Source: Streptomonospora salina (GTDB lineage: Bacteria; Actinomycetota; Actinomycetes; Streptosporangiales; Streptosporangiaceae). From it: DNA of 64,000 nucleotides. Positions 52,571-59,789 of the stretch are shown here, piece after piece (position 1 is the first letter of the stretch; each line of letters opens with the position of its first letter). The stretch covers positions 5,003,857 through 5,067,856 of the forward strand of contig NZ_JACHLY010000001.1 in assembly GCF_014204715.1 (NCBI RefSeq), given 5' to 3'. Both the position numbers and the translations under genes were made by a program. The notes under the pieces are model-generated. The model was not told the DNA's origin, made no database searches, and saw nothing but the letters and a program-made list of their open reading frames with translations.

Positions 52571-52687
52571 CGGCCCTCCTTCGAGCTGGTGTTCAGCGAG
52601 TTGCTGACGTCCCTTTATGGGTTGGAGGGGATCTTACACGTCAATGACCTCAATTTGGCCGGGCCCCGGGTGCGACGAGCGGGGTTA

Positions 52688-53131
52688 TCAAGATCGTTCG
52701 GGCCCATCACCGCGCTGTCGCCGGAGATGTAGTTCGGCGACGTCGGCCAGATAGTCGATCAGGCTCTGCTGCTCCTCCGGGGTGAGGTCCTGAAGTTGCT
52801 CTTCGATCGGGGCATAGCTGATTTTCGCTGGCTCATCGTCGACCGTCCGGGTTCCTGTTATTAGCTGGGGCGCTCGTTCGGGGTCGCGACCCTCCATGAC
52901 CCGGTCGACCGAGTAGGTCGCCCATCCGAGTCCGGCTTCCAATTTCCTGTAGGTGCGCGTCGCGACCTTCGTGCCCTTGCGGATCTTTATGAGTGTTTCG
53001 ACGGTGAACCCTGCTTCGCGAGCCACGTCGACGTAGTCGAGCCCCATCTCATCGATGCGGCGTTCGACGGCGTGGGCCAAGCGGGTGCGTCCCTTGGGGT
53101 GCTCCATGGGGTGCTCGGGCATGGCGGGCAT
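52688..53131 (-). CDS. Phage-type HTH repressor (immunity repressor candidate)
   Basis: 147 residues from ATG 53131; ATG 53122 is equally possible and no ribosome site is visible, so it may be nearly leaderless. The helix-turn-helix spans about residues 18-65 (GLDYVDVAREAGFTVETLIK, then KIRKGTKVATRTYRKLEAGL). The C-terminal part is acidic and helical (EEQLQDLTPEEQQSLIDYLADV) and could mediate dimers; there is no LexA-type peptidase. It is divergent from the HTH gene at 53311, with repeated boxes between them. Confidence 0.85.
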   Translation of the reverse strand: MPAMPEHPMEHPKGRTRLAHAVERRIDEMGLDYVDVAREAGFTVETLIKIRKGTKVATRTYRKLEAGLGWATYSVDRVMEGRDPERAPQLITGTRTVDDEPAKISYAPIEEQLQDLTPEEQQSLIDYLADVAELHLRRQRGDGPERS

Positions 53132-53136
53132 GCTAG

Positions 53137-53168
53137 CCAACTTTCGCGAACATAGTCCAACTTTCGCG
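53137..53168 (-). promoter_or_regulatory. Operator boxes 1 and 2 of the phage switch
   Basis: CCAACTTTCGCG occurs at 53137-53148 and 53157-53168, 20 bp apart (about two helix turns). Read on the minus strand, the core is GAAAGTT. A possible minus-strand -10 (TATGTT) lies between them at 53149-53154, so binding here would control the repressor promoter. Confidence 0.7.
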
Positions 53169-53241
53169 CCGAAGTTCACGTGATCTTCACCGAGTCACGT
53201 TCCGCGTTTCCGCAGGTCAAAGCGCGATAGAGGCTAACTCT

Positions 53242-53296
53242 CTAGAAAGTTCGCCATGTTACTGATGGGTAGGACTACAAAACACTAGAAAGTTCG
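53242..53296 (+). promoter_or_regulatory. Operator boxes 3 and 4 of the phage switch
   Basis: CTAGAAAGTTCG occurs at 53242-53253 and 53285-53296, 43 bp apart (about four helix turns). They flank possible -10 elements (TAGGAC 53270-53275 and TACAAA 53276-53281) of the rightward early promoter. The core GAAAGTT is the inverse of boxes 1 and 2. Confidence 0.7.
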
Positions 53297-53310
53297 GTAG
53301 CCTCGGCGGC

Positions 53311-53544
53311 ATGATCACTCAGACGATCGACGGAACGAAGTTCCGCCAGGTCCGCGAGAGCCGCGGCATCCCTGTCGCCGCCCTCGCCCGTGCCGTCGGC
53401 CGCTCGGCCAGCCTCATCTACAGCATCGAAGCCGGGCGAACTCAGCCCAGTGCCGAGGTGTTCCGCCTCTGCTGCCTGTTCCTTCAGGTCGACCCGGCAT
53501 CGATCAGCACTCATCCCCGCGAGCCCATGGCGGCCGCATCGTGA
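53311..53544 (+). CDS. Small XRE-family HTH protein (Cro-like)
   Basis: 77 residues. Almost the whole protein is one helix-turn-helix domain (KFRQVRESRGIPVAALARAVG, SASLIYSIEAGRTQPSAEV). It is the first rightward gene after the boxes, the position of cro. Its stop overlaps the next start (GTGA). A role as early repressor is inferred from place and size. Confidence 0.85.
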   Translation: MITQTIDGTKFRQVRESRGIPVAALARAVGRSASLIYSIEAGRTQPSAEVFRLCCLFLQVDPASISTHPREPMAAAS

Positions 53545-53702
53545 CCGAGCCCGCGGCGGACCACCCGCCCCGCGGCGACCTGTGGCACTGCGAATGCGGA
53601 TCAGCCAACGAGCCCTGGCGCTCCCACTGCCGCAACTGCGGATGCCAGCGCATGACCGCGGCCCCCCAACCCCACCTTGTCCTGATCAGAGGAGGTGCCT
53701 AA
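53541..53702 (+). CDS. 53-residue zinc-ribbon-like protein
   Basis: Starts at a GTG overlapping the previous stop by 4 bp and ends in TAATG, sharing bases with the next start. Four Cys in a CEC...CRNCGC arrangement, with His nearby, suggest a small zinc finger. The tight coupling on both sides supports translation. I know no family. Confidence 0.6.
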   Translation: MTEPAADHPPRGDLWHCECGSANEPWRSHCRNCGCQRMTAAPQPHLVLIRGGA

Positions 53703-53968
53703 TGGCTGCCCAACACGCGGCGAACGGCCGCATCGGAGCCCTGGAGTCCTGGTCGCGCACCAGCGACCGCGCCGCTCGCACCAAGCGGGCCCGCGAGAAC
53801 TCGCCGGCGTGCTTCGAGTACCACCTCGCGCGGGTGGACGCGGAGATCACCGACCACCAGGAGCGAGTGAAAGCCGCCGAGGCCGCCCACCGGGCGTACA
53901 TGCTCCGGCTGGCTCAGGCGTCGGCGAAGTCCCGCAAGAAGAAGGCGGCCCGCGATGACGCGGCCTGA
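53702..53968 (+). CDS. Small helical basic protein of unknown function
   Basis: 88 residues; the ATG is coupled to the previous stop and has GGAGG 6 bp upstream. The protein is highly charged and almost fully helical, with a Lys-rich C-terminus (KSRKKKAARDD), consistent with a coiled coil or DNA-binding accessory factor. No family recognised. Confidence 0.7.
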   Translation: MAAQHAANGRIGALESWSRTSDRAARTKRARENSPACFEYHLARVDAEITDHQERVKAAEAAHRAYMLRLAQASAKSRKKKAARDDAA

Positions 53969-54068
53969 GCCCGCGCAGCGGCCCACACGGAAAACGCCCC
54001 CGCCTGGTGGCAGCCAGACGAGGGCCGTGTCCGCAGATCAGAGTCCCAACGAAAGGAATCCGCAGACG

Positions 54069-54521
54069 ATGCACTCCCAGAGTAGCAACCCCGCCACAGC
54101 CGTAGAGGGATCGGCCTCGGCCTCACAGCCCGCTGTGCAGCCGCGCGTCATGACCTTGGAGAACCAGGTCAGCGACCTTCCGTACTGGCTGACCAGTCCC
54201 TGCCCGCACTGGTGCGGCGGCTTCCACCGCCCGCACGACACCATCCACGACGCGCTGCACCTCAGCGACTTCGACGTGACCCTGCAGCTGACCACGCAGG
54301 AGGCCGATCCCCACGTCAACCGCGACGAGCTGGGCATCGAACCGGTGCAGCTCGCGGCCAGCCTGCGCCAGCACCACCTCGAAGCGGCCCCGCGCGTCGC
54401 CCTGGTCGCCGACATCGACGGCAAGGAACGCGATCTGAAGCTGACGCTCGCAGAGGCGCGCGAACTCGCCGCCGGACTGACTCACCTGCTCTCCCTGGCC
54501 GAGGACGGAGGTGCCCGGTGA
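54069..54521 (+). CDS. Actinophage/ICE-type small protein with CPxWC motif (DUF6907-like)
   Basis: 150 residues from ATG 54069 (AAAGGA upstream); an ATG at 53955 is less likely. The segment YWLTSPCPHWCGGFHRPHD is typical of a family common in actinomycete mobile elements, probably DUF6907. The C-terminal part (DLKLTLAEARELAAGLTHLL) is helical. Function is unknown; Cys/His could bind a metal. Confidence 0.7.
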   Translation: MHSQSSNPATAVEGSASASQPAVQPRVMTLENQVSDLPYWLTSPCPHWCGGFHRPHDTIHDALHLSDFDVTLQLTTQEADPHVNRDELGIEPVQLAASLRQHHLEAAPRVALVADIDGKERDLKLTLAEARELAAGLTHLLSLAEDGGAR

Positions 54522-54808
54522 ACCTCACCACATCTGCCGACTGGTTGCACCAGGACCTACCCGACGGCACACGCCAGTCCATCCTCGACTGCGGCACCGC
54601 ACCGGGCCCCATCGGCGTCACGGCGATCTACGAACCGAGCTTCTGCGACCTCGCCTCGCCCGACGTCATGACGGTGACCACCCAGCACAGCGGCCGCATC
54701 CACTGCTACGCGCTGGTGTACGTCGACACCTTCGAGGTCGACCCCGTCCAGCTCCGCCAGCTCGCCGCCGAACACTTCCAGGTGCGGCCCACAGCTCCCC
54801 CGGGCTGA
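54518..54808 (+). CDS. Small hypothetical protein
   Basis: 96 residues from a GTG overlapping the previous stop by 4 bp; GGAGG lies 7 bp upstream. There are no recognisable motifs. It belongs to the early operon by coupling. Confidence 0.65.
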   Translation: MNLTTSADWLHQDLPDGTRQSILDCGTAPGPIGVTAIYEPSFCDLASPDVMTVTTQHSGRIHCYALVYVDTFEVDPVQLRQLAAEHFQVRPTAPPG

Positions 54809-54816
54809 TCCGTGCG

Positions 54817-54841
54817 CCGGGCCCGCCGTGCGCGGGTCCGG
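54817..54841 (+). terminator. Intercistronic hairpin
   Basis: A 10-bp stem (CCGGGCCCGC 54817-54826 with 54832-54841, one G-T pair) in the gap before the next gene. Similar hairpins occupy the other longer gaps of this operon. Confidence 0.4.
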
Positions 54842-54876
54842 CCACTGGCCGGACTTCAACAACCAGGGGGAGAGAA

Positions 54877-55248
54877 ATGCAGATCAACGCACGCGCCACG
54901 ATGACCGTCGGCGCGACCAACGGGGCAATCACCGATCAGGCCGTCGCCGACGCCGCCATGCGCAGCGTCGCCGGCATGCCCAAAGGGGTGCCGCTCGACG
55001 TGCACGTCGTCGGCGACGTCCGCTTCATCAGCCCGTGCGCCTTCGGTGCCGTAGGGGACCTTCTGCTCCGCGCGCGTGAGATCACCGTCTACGCGCCCGG
55101 CAACGTCGTCTCCGACATCACCGCCGCCATCGGCCACGCCGTCGACGAGGAGAAACGCCGCCTCGAACGCTCTGCCCAGCCCGACCCGGTGCTGGCCGCC
55201 GAGTACGACGCCGTCGCCCGCAGCGAGCGCCGCGGGGGTGACCGTTGA
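54877..55248 (+). CDS. Hypothetical protein upstream of the primase
   Basis: 123 residues; ATG preceded by AGGGGGAGA. An alpha/beta protein (PLDVHVVGDVRFISPCAFGA, EITVYAPGNVVSDITAAIGH) with a charged helical tail. No family recognised. Its stop overlaps the primase start. Confidence 0.65.
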   Translation: MQINARATMTVGATNGAITDQAVADAAMRSVAGMPKGVPLDVHVVGDVRFISPCAFGAVGDLLLRAREITVYAPGNVVSDITAAIGHAVDEEKRRLERSAQPDPVLAAEYDAVARSERRGGDR

Positions 55249-57599
55249 CCACCCTCGCCCCCGGCGACACCTCGACCCGCAGTCACGCCATGGCGTATCT
55301 CGCGCGCGAGTGGAAGGCGTTCGCGCTCTCCGCGTCGAAGAAGCCGCTGCGCAACTGCGACGCCTGCGATGTCGCCTGCACCACCCCAGAAGCCAAGGAG
55401 CGCTGCGACTGCCTGGCCTGCCACGGGTTCTACGCCGCGACGGCCGACGAGGACCGCGTCGACGCCATGTTCATGGTGGATCCCCGCCGTTGCCTCGCGG
55501 TCCGCACCGGGGCGCCCAGCGGGATCATGGTCGTCGACGTGGACGGGCCCGAAGGCGTCGCCACCATGCGCGAGCTGATCGCCGAAGGGATCCTGCCGCG
55601 CACGCTGAGCGCCCGTACCGGCTCCGGCGGATACCACCTCGTCTACCGGCACCCCGGCGGGCACGTCATGTCCGGCGCCGGGAAAGTCGGGCACAAGGTC
55701 GACAGCAAGTCCGACGGCGCCTACGTCGTAGCACCACCATCGGTGCACCCGCGCACCGGCGAGCGGTACCGGTGGATCGACTGGTCGGTCCCCCTCGCCA
55801 CCCCGCCGCGCGCCCTCGTCGACGGGCTCCGTCCGCCCACGGTGCCTCCGCGGCCCGCCGTCGACCTCGGCCGGCTGCCCGGTCACCTCGCCCACGCCCG
55901 CATCAAAGGTCTGGTCACCAAGGTGCTGGAAGCCCCCGAAGGCAACGGCAACAACGTGCTCCATTGGAGCGCCTGCCGAGCGGGAGAGATGGTCGCCCGC
56001 GGCGAAGTCACCGAGGACCAGGCCCACGCCGCCCTGTTCGATGCCGCCACCAGCATCGGGATCAAACCCGGCGACGCCGGCCGCGACCCCCGCCCACGGC
56101 ACCATCGGCAGCGGCCTGCGCAGGGGGCAGCAGTGACCGAAGCCCCGACTGACGACGGCCCGCCCTCAGCCGACGAGATCCTCCAATCCGCCGGCATCAC
56201 CACCTCCGGCCCCGGGCTCACCGCCGTCGAACCCGACGCCGAGGACGGGCCCTCGCCGCTGCGCTTCACCGACGACTGGCTCGCTACCGTCCTCGTCTCC
56301 CAGTACGGCGACGTCGTGCGCTACTGCCCCAAGTTCGGGTACTGGCTCGCCTGGGACGGGCAGCGGTGGCGCGAGTGCGCCGACTCCGGACCGATCCGCC
56401 AGCTCGTGCGCACCATCGCCCGGAGCCTGCCCGAGGACGATAAGGACGCCGTGCGGGCGAAGAACCGCGCGTGCTCGCGCGGCGGCATCGACGCCGCTGT
56501 CGCCCTCGCCCAGGGCGACCCGAAGGTGGTGGTCGAGCCCGAGCAGCTCGACGCCCACCCCTGGGAGCTGAACACGCCCGGCGGCATCGTCGACCTGCGC
56601 ACCGGCAAGCTCCTGCCCCACGACCCGGCCAAGCTCCACACCCGGATCGCCGCGGCCACGCCCGACGCGTGCGCCGACGCCTCCATGTGGACCCGGTTCC
56701 TGGAGGTGACCTTCCCTGGCGACGCCGAGCTGGTCTCCTACATGTGCCGCCTGGCCGGATACTCCGCCGTCGGTGAGGTCCGCGACCACGTGCTCCCGTT
56801 CTGCTACGGCGACGGCGGCAACGGTAAAGGAGTCTTCCTCGAAGCGCTCTACAAGATCCTGGGCGAATACGCGGGCAAGGCCAAGCGCGGGTTCCTATCG
56901 GTGCGCGCCCACGACCCCCACCCAGAGGAGATCGCGAACCTCGCCGGCCGCCGGTTCGTGCTCGTCTCCGAGACCAACGAGGCCGACAAGTTCGACGAGG
57001 GCAAGGTCAAGGAGCTGACCGGCGGCGACACCCTCACCGGGCGCCAGATGTACGGCAAGAGCTTCAGCTTCGAGCCCGCGCACACGCTGTGGCTGATGGG
57101 CAACCACCGGCCCAAGGTCGAGTCCGGCGGCCGCTCGTTCTGGCGCAGGGCGCGCGAGATCCCGTTCCTGCACAAGGTGCCGGAGGAGCAGCAGATCCCG
57201 GACCTGCAGAACCGGCTGGTGCGCGACCACGGCGACGCCCTCATGGCCTGGATCGTGCAAGGCGCTGTCGAGTACTACCAGGGCGGCCTGCAGACGCCGC
57301 AGTCGGTCATCGACGCCACCGCCGAATACCAGCGCGACCAGGACACCGTGAAGCGGTTCCTGGAGGAGTGCTGCCACGTCGGCGGCGGGAAGCTCGTGAA
57401 GGTCCTCAAGGACACGCTGCGCAGCGAATACGAGAAGTGGTGCCGCAGCGAGGGCCTGGAACCGGTGAACTCCATGTCGCTCGGCAAGGAGCTGCGCGGC
57501 CACGGCATCGACAGCGTCCGGTCCAACAGCAAGTCCTTCTACATCAACGTCGGTCTGGCCGCCACTGAGGAAGACGAGGGGGCCTCATGGGGCCGATGA
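55245..57599 (+). CDS. Primase-polymerase / D5-type helicase, fused frame
   Basis: 784 residues from TTG 55245, which overlaps the previous stop; ATG 55290 is an alternative. Residues 15-280 are a PrimPol domain with a Cys-rich zinc site (38-60), VDVDG near 96 as the catalytic acidic pair, and RTGSGGYHLVYRHP. Residues from about 297 are a phage/plasmid D5-type helicase: the D5_N-like part (FGYWLAWDGQRW, HPWELNTPGGIVDL), Walker A GDGGNGKG (near 523), then VLVSETNEADKF and LWLMGNHRPK. It should prime and unwind DNA for replication of the element. The join near residue 283 looks like a frameshift; see the junction feature. Confidence 0.88.
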   Translation: MTTLAPGDTSTRSHAMAYLAREWKAFALSASKKPLRNCDACDVACTTPEAKERCDCLACHGFYAATADEDRVDAMFMVDPRRCLAVRTGAPSGIMVVDVDGPEGVATMRELIAEGILPRTLSARTGSGGYHLVYRHPGGHVMSGAGKVGHKVDSKSDGAYVVAPPSVHPRTGERYRWIDWSVPLATPPRALVDGLRPPTVPPRPAVDLGRLPGHLAHARIKGLVTKVLEAPEGNGNNVLHWSACRAGEMVARGEVTEDQAHAALFDAATSIGIKPGDAGRDPRPRHHRQRPAQGAAVTEAPTDDGPPSADEILQSAGITTSGPGLTAVEPDAEDGPSPLRFTDDWLATVLVSQYGDVVRYCPKFGYWLAWDGQRWRECADSGPIRQLVRTIARSLPEDDKDAVRAKNRACSRGGIDAAVALAQGDPKVVVEPEQLDAHPWELNTPGGIVDLRTGKLLPHDPAKLHTRIAAATPDACADASMWTRFLEVTFPGDAELVSYMCRLAGYSAVGEVRDHVLPFCYGDGGNGKGVFLEALYKILGEYAGKAKRGFLSVRAHDPHPEEIANLAGRRFVLVSETNEADKFDEGKVKELTGGDTLTGRQMYGKSFSFEPAHTLWLMGNHRPKVESGGRSFWRRAREIPFLHKVPEEQQIPDLQNRLVRDHGDALMAWIVQGAVEYYQGGLQTPQSVIDATAEYQRDQDTVKRFLEECCHVGGGKLVKVLKDTLRSEYEKWCRSEGLEPVNSMSLGKELRGHGIDSVRSNSKSFYINVGLAATEEDEGASWGR
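56091..56136 (+). other. Primase/helicase frame junction with a hidden stop and start
   Basis: Skipping one C at about 56094 gives a second frame reading HGTIGSGLRRGQQ-stop (56095-56136). TIxSGLRxG is, to my knowledge, how many stand-alone actinobacterial PrimPol proteins end. The stop TGA (56134-56136) overlaps a GTG at 56133 that would start the helicase (488 residues). The actual frame instead runs through without stop. The open questions are a recent one-base insertion, +1 frameshifting, or a sequencing error. Confidence 0.65.
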
Positions 57600-57862
57600 C
57601 AGGCGGGGTTACTCCCCGATCAGGCGGGGTTGGAGGCGGGGTTTCAGGCGGGGTTCTCGGCAGGATCACCGCAGGTCAGGACCCAATCAGGCGGGGTAGG
57701 CGGGGTGATTCCCGAAAACTCCGCGCGCATGAAGTCCCTTTCCTGGCAGAGACCCCCAGTGCGCCAGTGACCAAAACAATGTCGGATCCACCCCGCCTAC
57801 CCCGCCTGTGCGACTGCCCAACTTGGAGGCTCACCAGCGAAAACACCACCAGGCGGGATTGA
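57587..57862 (+). CDS. Doubtful ORF across the repeat field
   Basis: 91 residues with a fair ribosome site (GAGGGGG) inside the helicase end. The N-terminal half (GGVTPRSGGVGGGVSGGVLG) is a direct product of the repeated DNA. The rest has no known motif. It may be fortuitous. Confidence 0.3.
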   Translation: MGPMTGGVTPRSGGVGGGVSGGVLGRITAGQDPIRRGRRGDSRKLRAHEVPFLAETPSAPVTKTMSDPPRLPRLCDCPTWRLTSENTTRRD

Positions 57863-57889
57863 GTCCACCCCCGCCTGCCACCCCCGCCT
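57601..57889. repeat. AGGCGGGGT repeat field, iteron-like
   Basis: Six direct copies of AGGCGGGGT start at 57601, 57622, 57634, 57646, 57689 and 57698. Two inverted copies (ACCCCGCCT) follow at 57790-57798 and 57799-57807. A near copy (AGGCGGGAT) is at 57851, and two ACCCCCGCCT are at 57867-57876 and 57880-57889. The direct and inverted sets flank about 83 bp (57707-57789) that is lower in GC, including AAAACAATG. The field lies right after the helicase gene, fitting a replication origin or a replication-protein operator. The 320-bp gap 57600-57919 holds only this. Confidence 0.8.
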
Positions 57890-57919
57890 GCCCCGACTGA
57901 AGACCGAAGGGATCACCGC

Positions 57920-58156
57920 ATGCCCCTCCCGAACCGCGACCTGGCCGCAGCCGCCGTCGACACGGCCAACGCCAACGGCCGCGGGCTCCAGCGCCGGGCC
58001 GCCGGATGCGCCGCCGTCGTCCTCGGCTCCACCACGACCGTGGCCGGCGCCAAGAAGGCCCTCGCCCAGGCGCACCTCGGCGACGAGATCCGCGCCGCCG
58101 CCGAGCAGCTCATCGACCAGCTCGCCGAGAACACCGAGAAGGAGACCCACCCATGA
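57920..58156 (+). CDS. Small helical hypothetical protein
   Basis: 78 residues; ATG with GAAGGGA upstream. Ala-rich, helical throughout, with an amphipathic C-terminal helix (AAAEQLIDQLAENTEKET). No family recognised. First gene after the repeat field; its stop overlaps the next start (ATGA). Confidence 0.65.
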   Translation: MPLPNRDLAAAAVDTANANGRGLQRRAAGCAAVVLGSTTTVAGAKKALAQAHLGDEIRAAAEQLIDQLAENTEKETHP

Positions 58157-58419
58157 TCACCGCAACCGCGCTCGGCACCACCGGCGCCGCCCTCGGCCTG
58201 GCCTTCGTCGTCACCGTCAAGGTCCTCGTCGGCCGCTGGGCCGCCCGAGTCGAACGCGACATACAGGCCGCCATGTGGGGCGTGCGCACCGACGGTCGGC
58301 TCCGCCCTCGGTGCGAGCGGTGCCTGCACCCGACCGTCGCCCAGGTGGCCATCCCGCACACCGAGGGATGCCTGTTCCACGTGCCCGACACGCCCGCCGA
58401 GCTCGCCGAGGAGACCTGA
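58153..58419 (+). CDS. Small protein with one membrane segment and a Cys pair
   Basis: 88 residues. Residues about 5-25 form one membrane helix; a cytosolic part follows with CERCLHP and a later Cys/His, possibly a metal site. Start coupled to the previous gene; its stop overlaps the next start (TGATG). Function unknown. Confidence 0.65.
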   Translation: MITATALGTTGAALGLAFVVTVKVLVGRWAARVERDIQAAMWGVRTDGRLRPRCERCLHPTVAQVAIPHTEGCLFHVPDTPAELAEET

Positions 58420-58835
58420 TGCCCGACCTCGCCACGGCACTGCCCGCCGCCGGCCGCATGCGGCTGGCCACCGCCGACGGCCACACCACCGACACCCGGC
58501 CCGTCATCGTCGAGCCCGACGGCCAGGTGCTCGGCGCCGGCTTCGACACCGAACCCGGCCGCACCTACACCCGCGCCCACATCGAAGGCGACCGCATCGA
58601 GGTCACGCTCATCCTCGACCCGCCCGAACGGATCGGCCGGACCCCGGCCTATGTGTTCATCACCCACGTCGAGGTCGACGTGCCCGAGCCGGTCGTCCGC
58701 GCGGATGGGCGCAACCAGGTGGACCTGGGCCCCTACCCGCTGCCGTGGACCTGGCGAATCTTCTGCCTGGTCGCGCTGACCGTCGCCCTCGGCGAGATCG
58801 CCCTGACCGTCGCAATCCTCACCGGAGCTGCCTGA
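58419..58835 (+). CDS. Hypothetical protein with C-terminal membrane anchor
   Basis: 138 residues. The first 110 residues are a beta-rich soluble domain (RPVIVEPDGQVLGAGFDTEP, RIEVTLILDPPERIG). The last 25 form one membrane helix. No family recognised. Coupled on both sides by overlapping start/stop codons. Confidence 0.65.
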   Translation: MPDLATALPAAGRMRLATADGHTTDTRPVIVEPDGQVLGAGFDTEPGRTYTRAHIEGDRIEVTLILDPPERIGRTPAYVFITHVEVDVPEPVVRADGRNQVDLGPYPLPWTWRIFCLVALTVALGEIALTVAILTGAA

Positions 58836-59008
58836 TGTCCACCACGACCGAACCCGCCCGCGCCCAGTGCCGCATGACCAACGCCAAGGGTGACCGCTGC
58901 ACCGGCGAAGCCCTCGACCCCGATCCCAAGGCCATCCAGGTCTGCCAGCGCCACGCCGCCGAGGTCATGGCGTTGATCGCCGACCACCGCAAGCGCACCC
59001 GCACGTGA
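58835..59008 (+). CDS. 57-residue Cys/His protein
   Basis: The pattern CRMTNAKGDRC...CQRHAAE places three Cys and one His as a likely zinc site. The ATG overlaps the preceding stop by 1 bp. The type is common in actinomycete mobile elements; function unknown. Confidence 0.65.
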   Translation: MSTTTEPARAQCRMTNAKGDRCTGEALDPDPKAIQVCQRHAAEVMALIADHRKRTRT

Positions 59009-59021
59009 CCGACCACGCGAA

Positions 59022-59050
59022 GGGCCGCCCTGTTCCTGCCAGGGCGGCCC
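59022..59050 (+). terminator. Intercistronic hairpin
   Basis: A perfect 11-bp stem (GGGCCGCCCTG 59022-59032 with 59040-59050) and a TTCCTGC loop, in the 74-bp gap before the winged-helix gene. Confidence 0.5.
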
Positions 59051-59082
59051 GGCCCCACCCAACCACACGGAAGGCCGACCCC

Positions 59083-59343
59083 ATGAACGACAAGTACTAC
59101 AGCCTCATCGACGGCGAACCCATGATCTCCCTCGACGGCATGGCGCTGCTCATGGACCTGCCCGCCGACACCGTCCGCGCCAAGTGGCAGCGCCAGGGCG
59201 GCCCCGACGCAGGCTCGCTGAAGGTTCCCGAGCCGTGGGTCAAGCGCGGCCGGCGCGTCCGCAAGGAGGTCGCCGCCGCCTTGGGCTACGAGCCCTCCCT
59301 GAAGGAATCCATCGACTACCTGGCCGCCAAGGCCGCCCCGTAA
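59083..59343 (+). CDS. Small winged-helix/Xis-like DNA-binding protein
   Basis: 86 residues; ATG with GGAAGG upstream. The layout MISLDGMALLMDLPADTVRA, then LKVPEPWVKRGRRVRKEVAAAL resembles the AlpA/Xis-type helix-turn-helix, where the wing reads the binding site and the KEV segment is the end helix. It could be the excisionase for int or a regulator. The call is by pattern only. Confidence 0.6.
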   Translation: MNDKYYSLIDGEPMISLDGMALLMDLPADTVRAKWQRQGGPDAGSLKVPEPWVKRGRRVRKEVAAALGYEPSLKESIDYLAAKAAP

Positions 59344-59361
59344 CCGCGGAAGGACGAACCG

Positions 59362-59568
59362 ATGGACCAGAAGACCAAAGCGGCTCTCGCCGAGCAGATC
59401 AACCAGGCCCGCGCCGAGTTCGTGCAGGGCATCGCCGGTGTCCTCCACACGATCAAGGCCAGTCTGTGCGGCGCCGACGTCGACGGCCAGCCGTGCGTGC
59501 GCCCCGCCGGCCACGTCGGCCCCCACAACTACCGGTGGCCCGGAGGGCTGCCCGAGGAGGCGCCGTGA
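59362..59568 (+). CDS. Small hypothetical protein with Cys/His site
   Basis: 68 residues; ATG with GGAAGGACG upstream. A helical N-terminus is followed by LCGADVDGQPCVRPAGHVGPH, a spacing of two Cys and two His that may bind zinc. Its stop overlaps the next start (GTGA). Confidence 0.65.
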   Translation: MDQKTKAALAEQINQARAEFVQGIAGVLHTIKASLCGADVDGQPCVRPAGHVGPHNYRWPGGLPEEAP

Positions 59569-59789
59569 CCCACCCGCTCGACCGCGACGGCGAATGGGAA
59601 CTGCGCATGTCGATCTACCGCAACGGCCGCCGCGTCGGCTTCTGCGACGTGCGCGCCAGCTCCTATGACGCCCTGGTCTACGACGCCGAGTCCGTGCTGT
59701 CGCGGGACGACGAGATCACGTTCACCGGGCGGGACGCCCGCTACACCGGCACCGCCCGCACCACCACCGAGGAGACCCCCGTTGATTGA
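59565..59789 (+). CDS. Small hypothetical protein
   Basis: 74 residues from a GTG overlapping the previous stop, with GAGGAGG upstream. A short beta-rich protein (WELRMSIYRNGRRVGFCDVR, EITFTGRDARYTGTA). No family recognised. Confidence 0.6.
   Translation: MTHPLDRDGEWELRMSIYRNGRRVGFCDVRASSYDALVYDAESVLSRDDEITFTGRDARYTGTARTTTEETPVD

Noticed and set aside
57601..57889. Repeats considered as a CRISPR array
   Set aside because: The units are only 9 bp, unevenly spaced, and include inverted copies; no spacers or cas genes.
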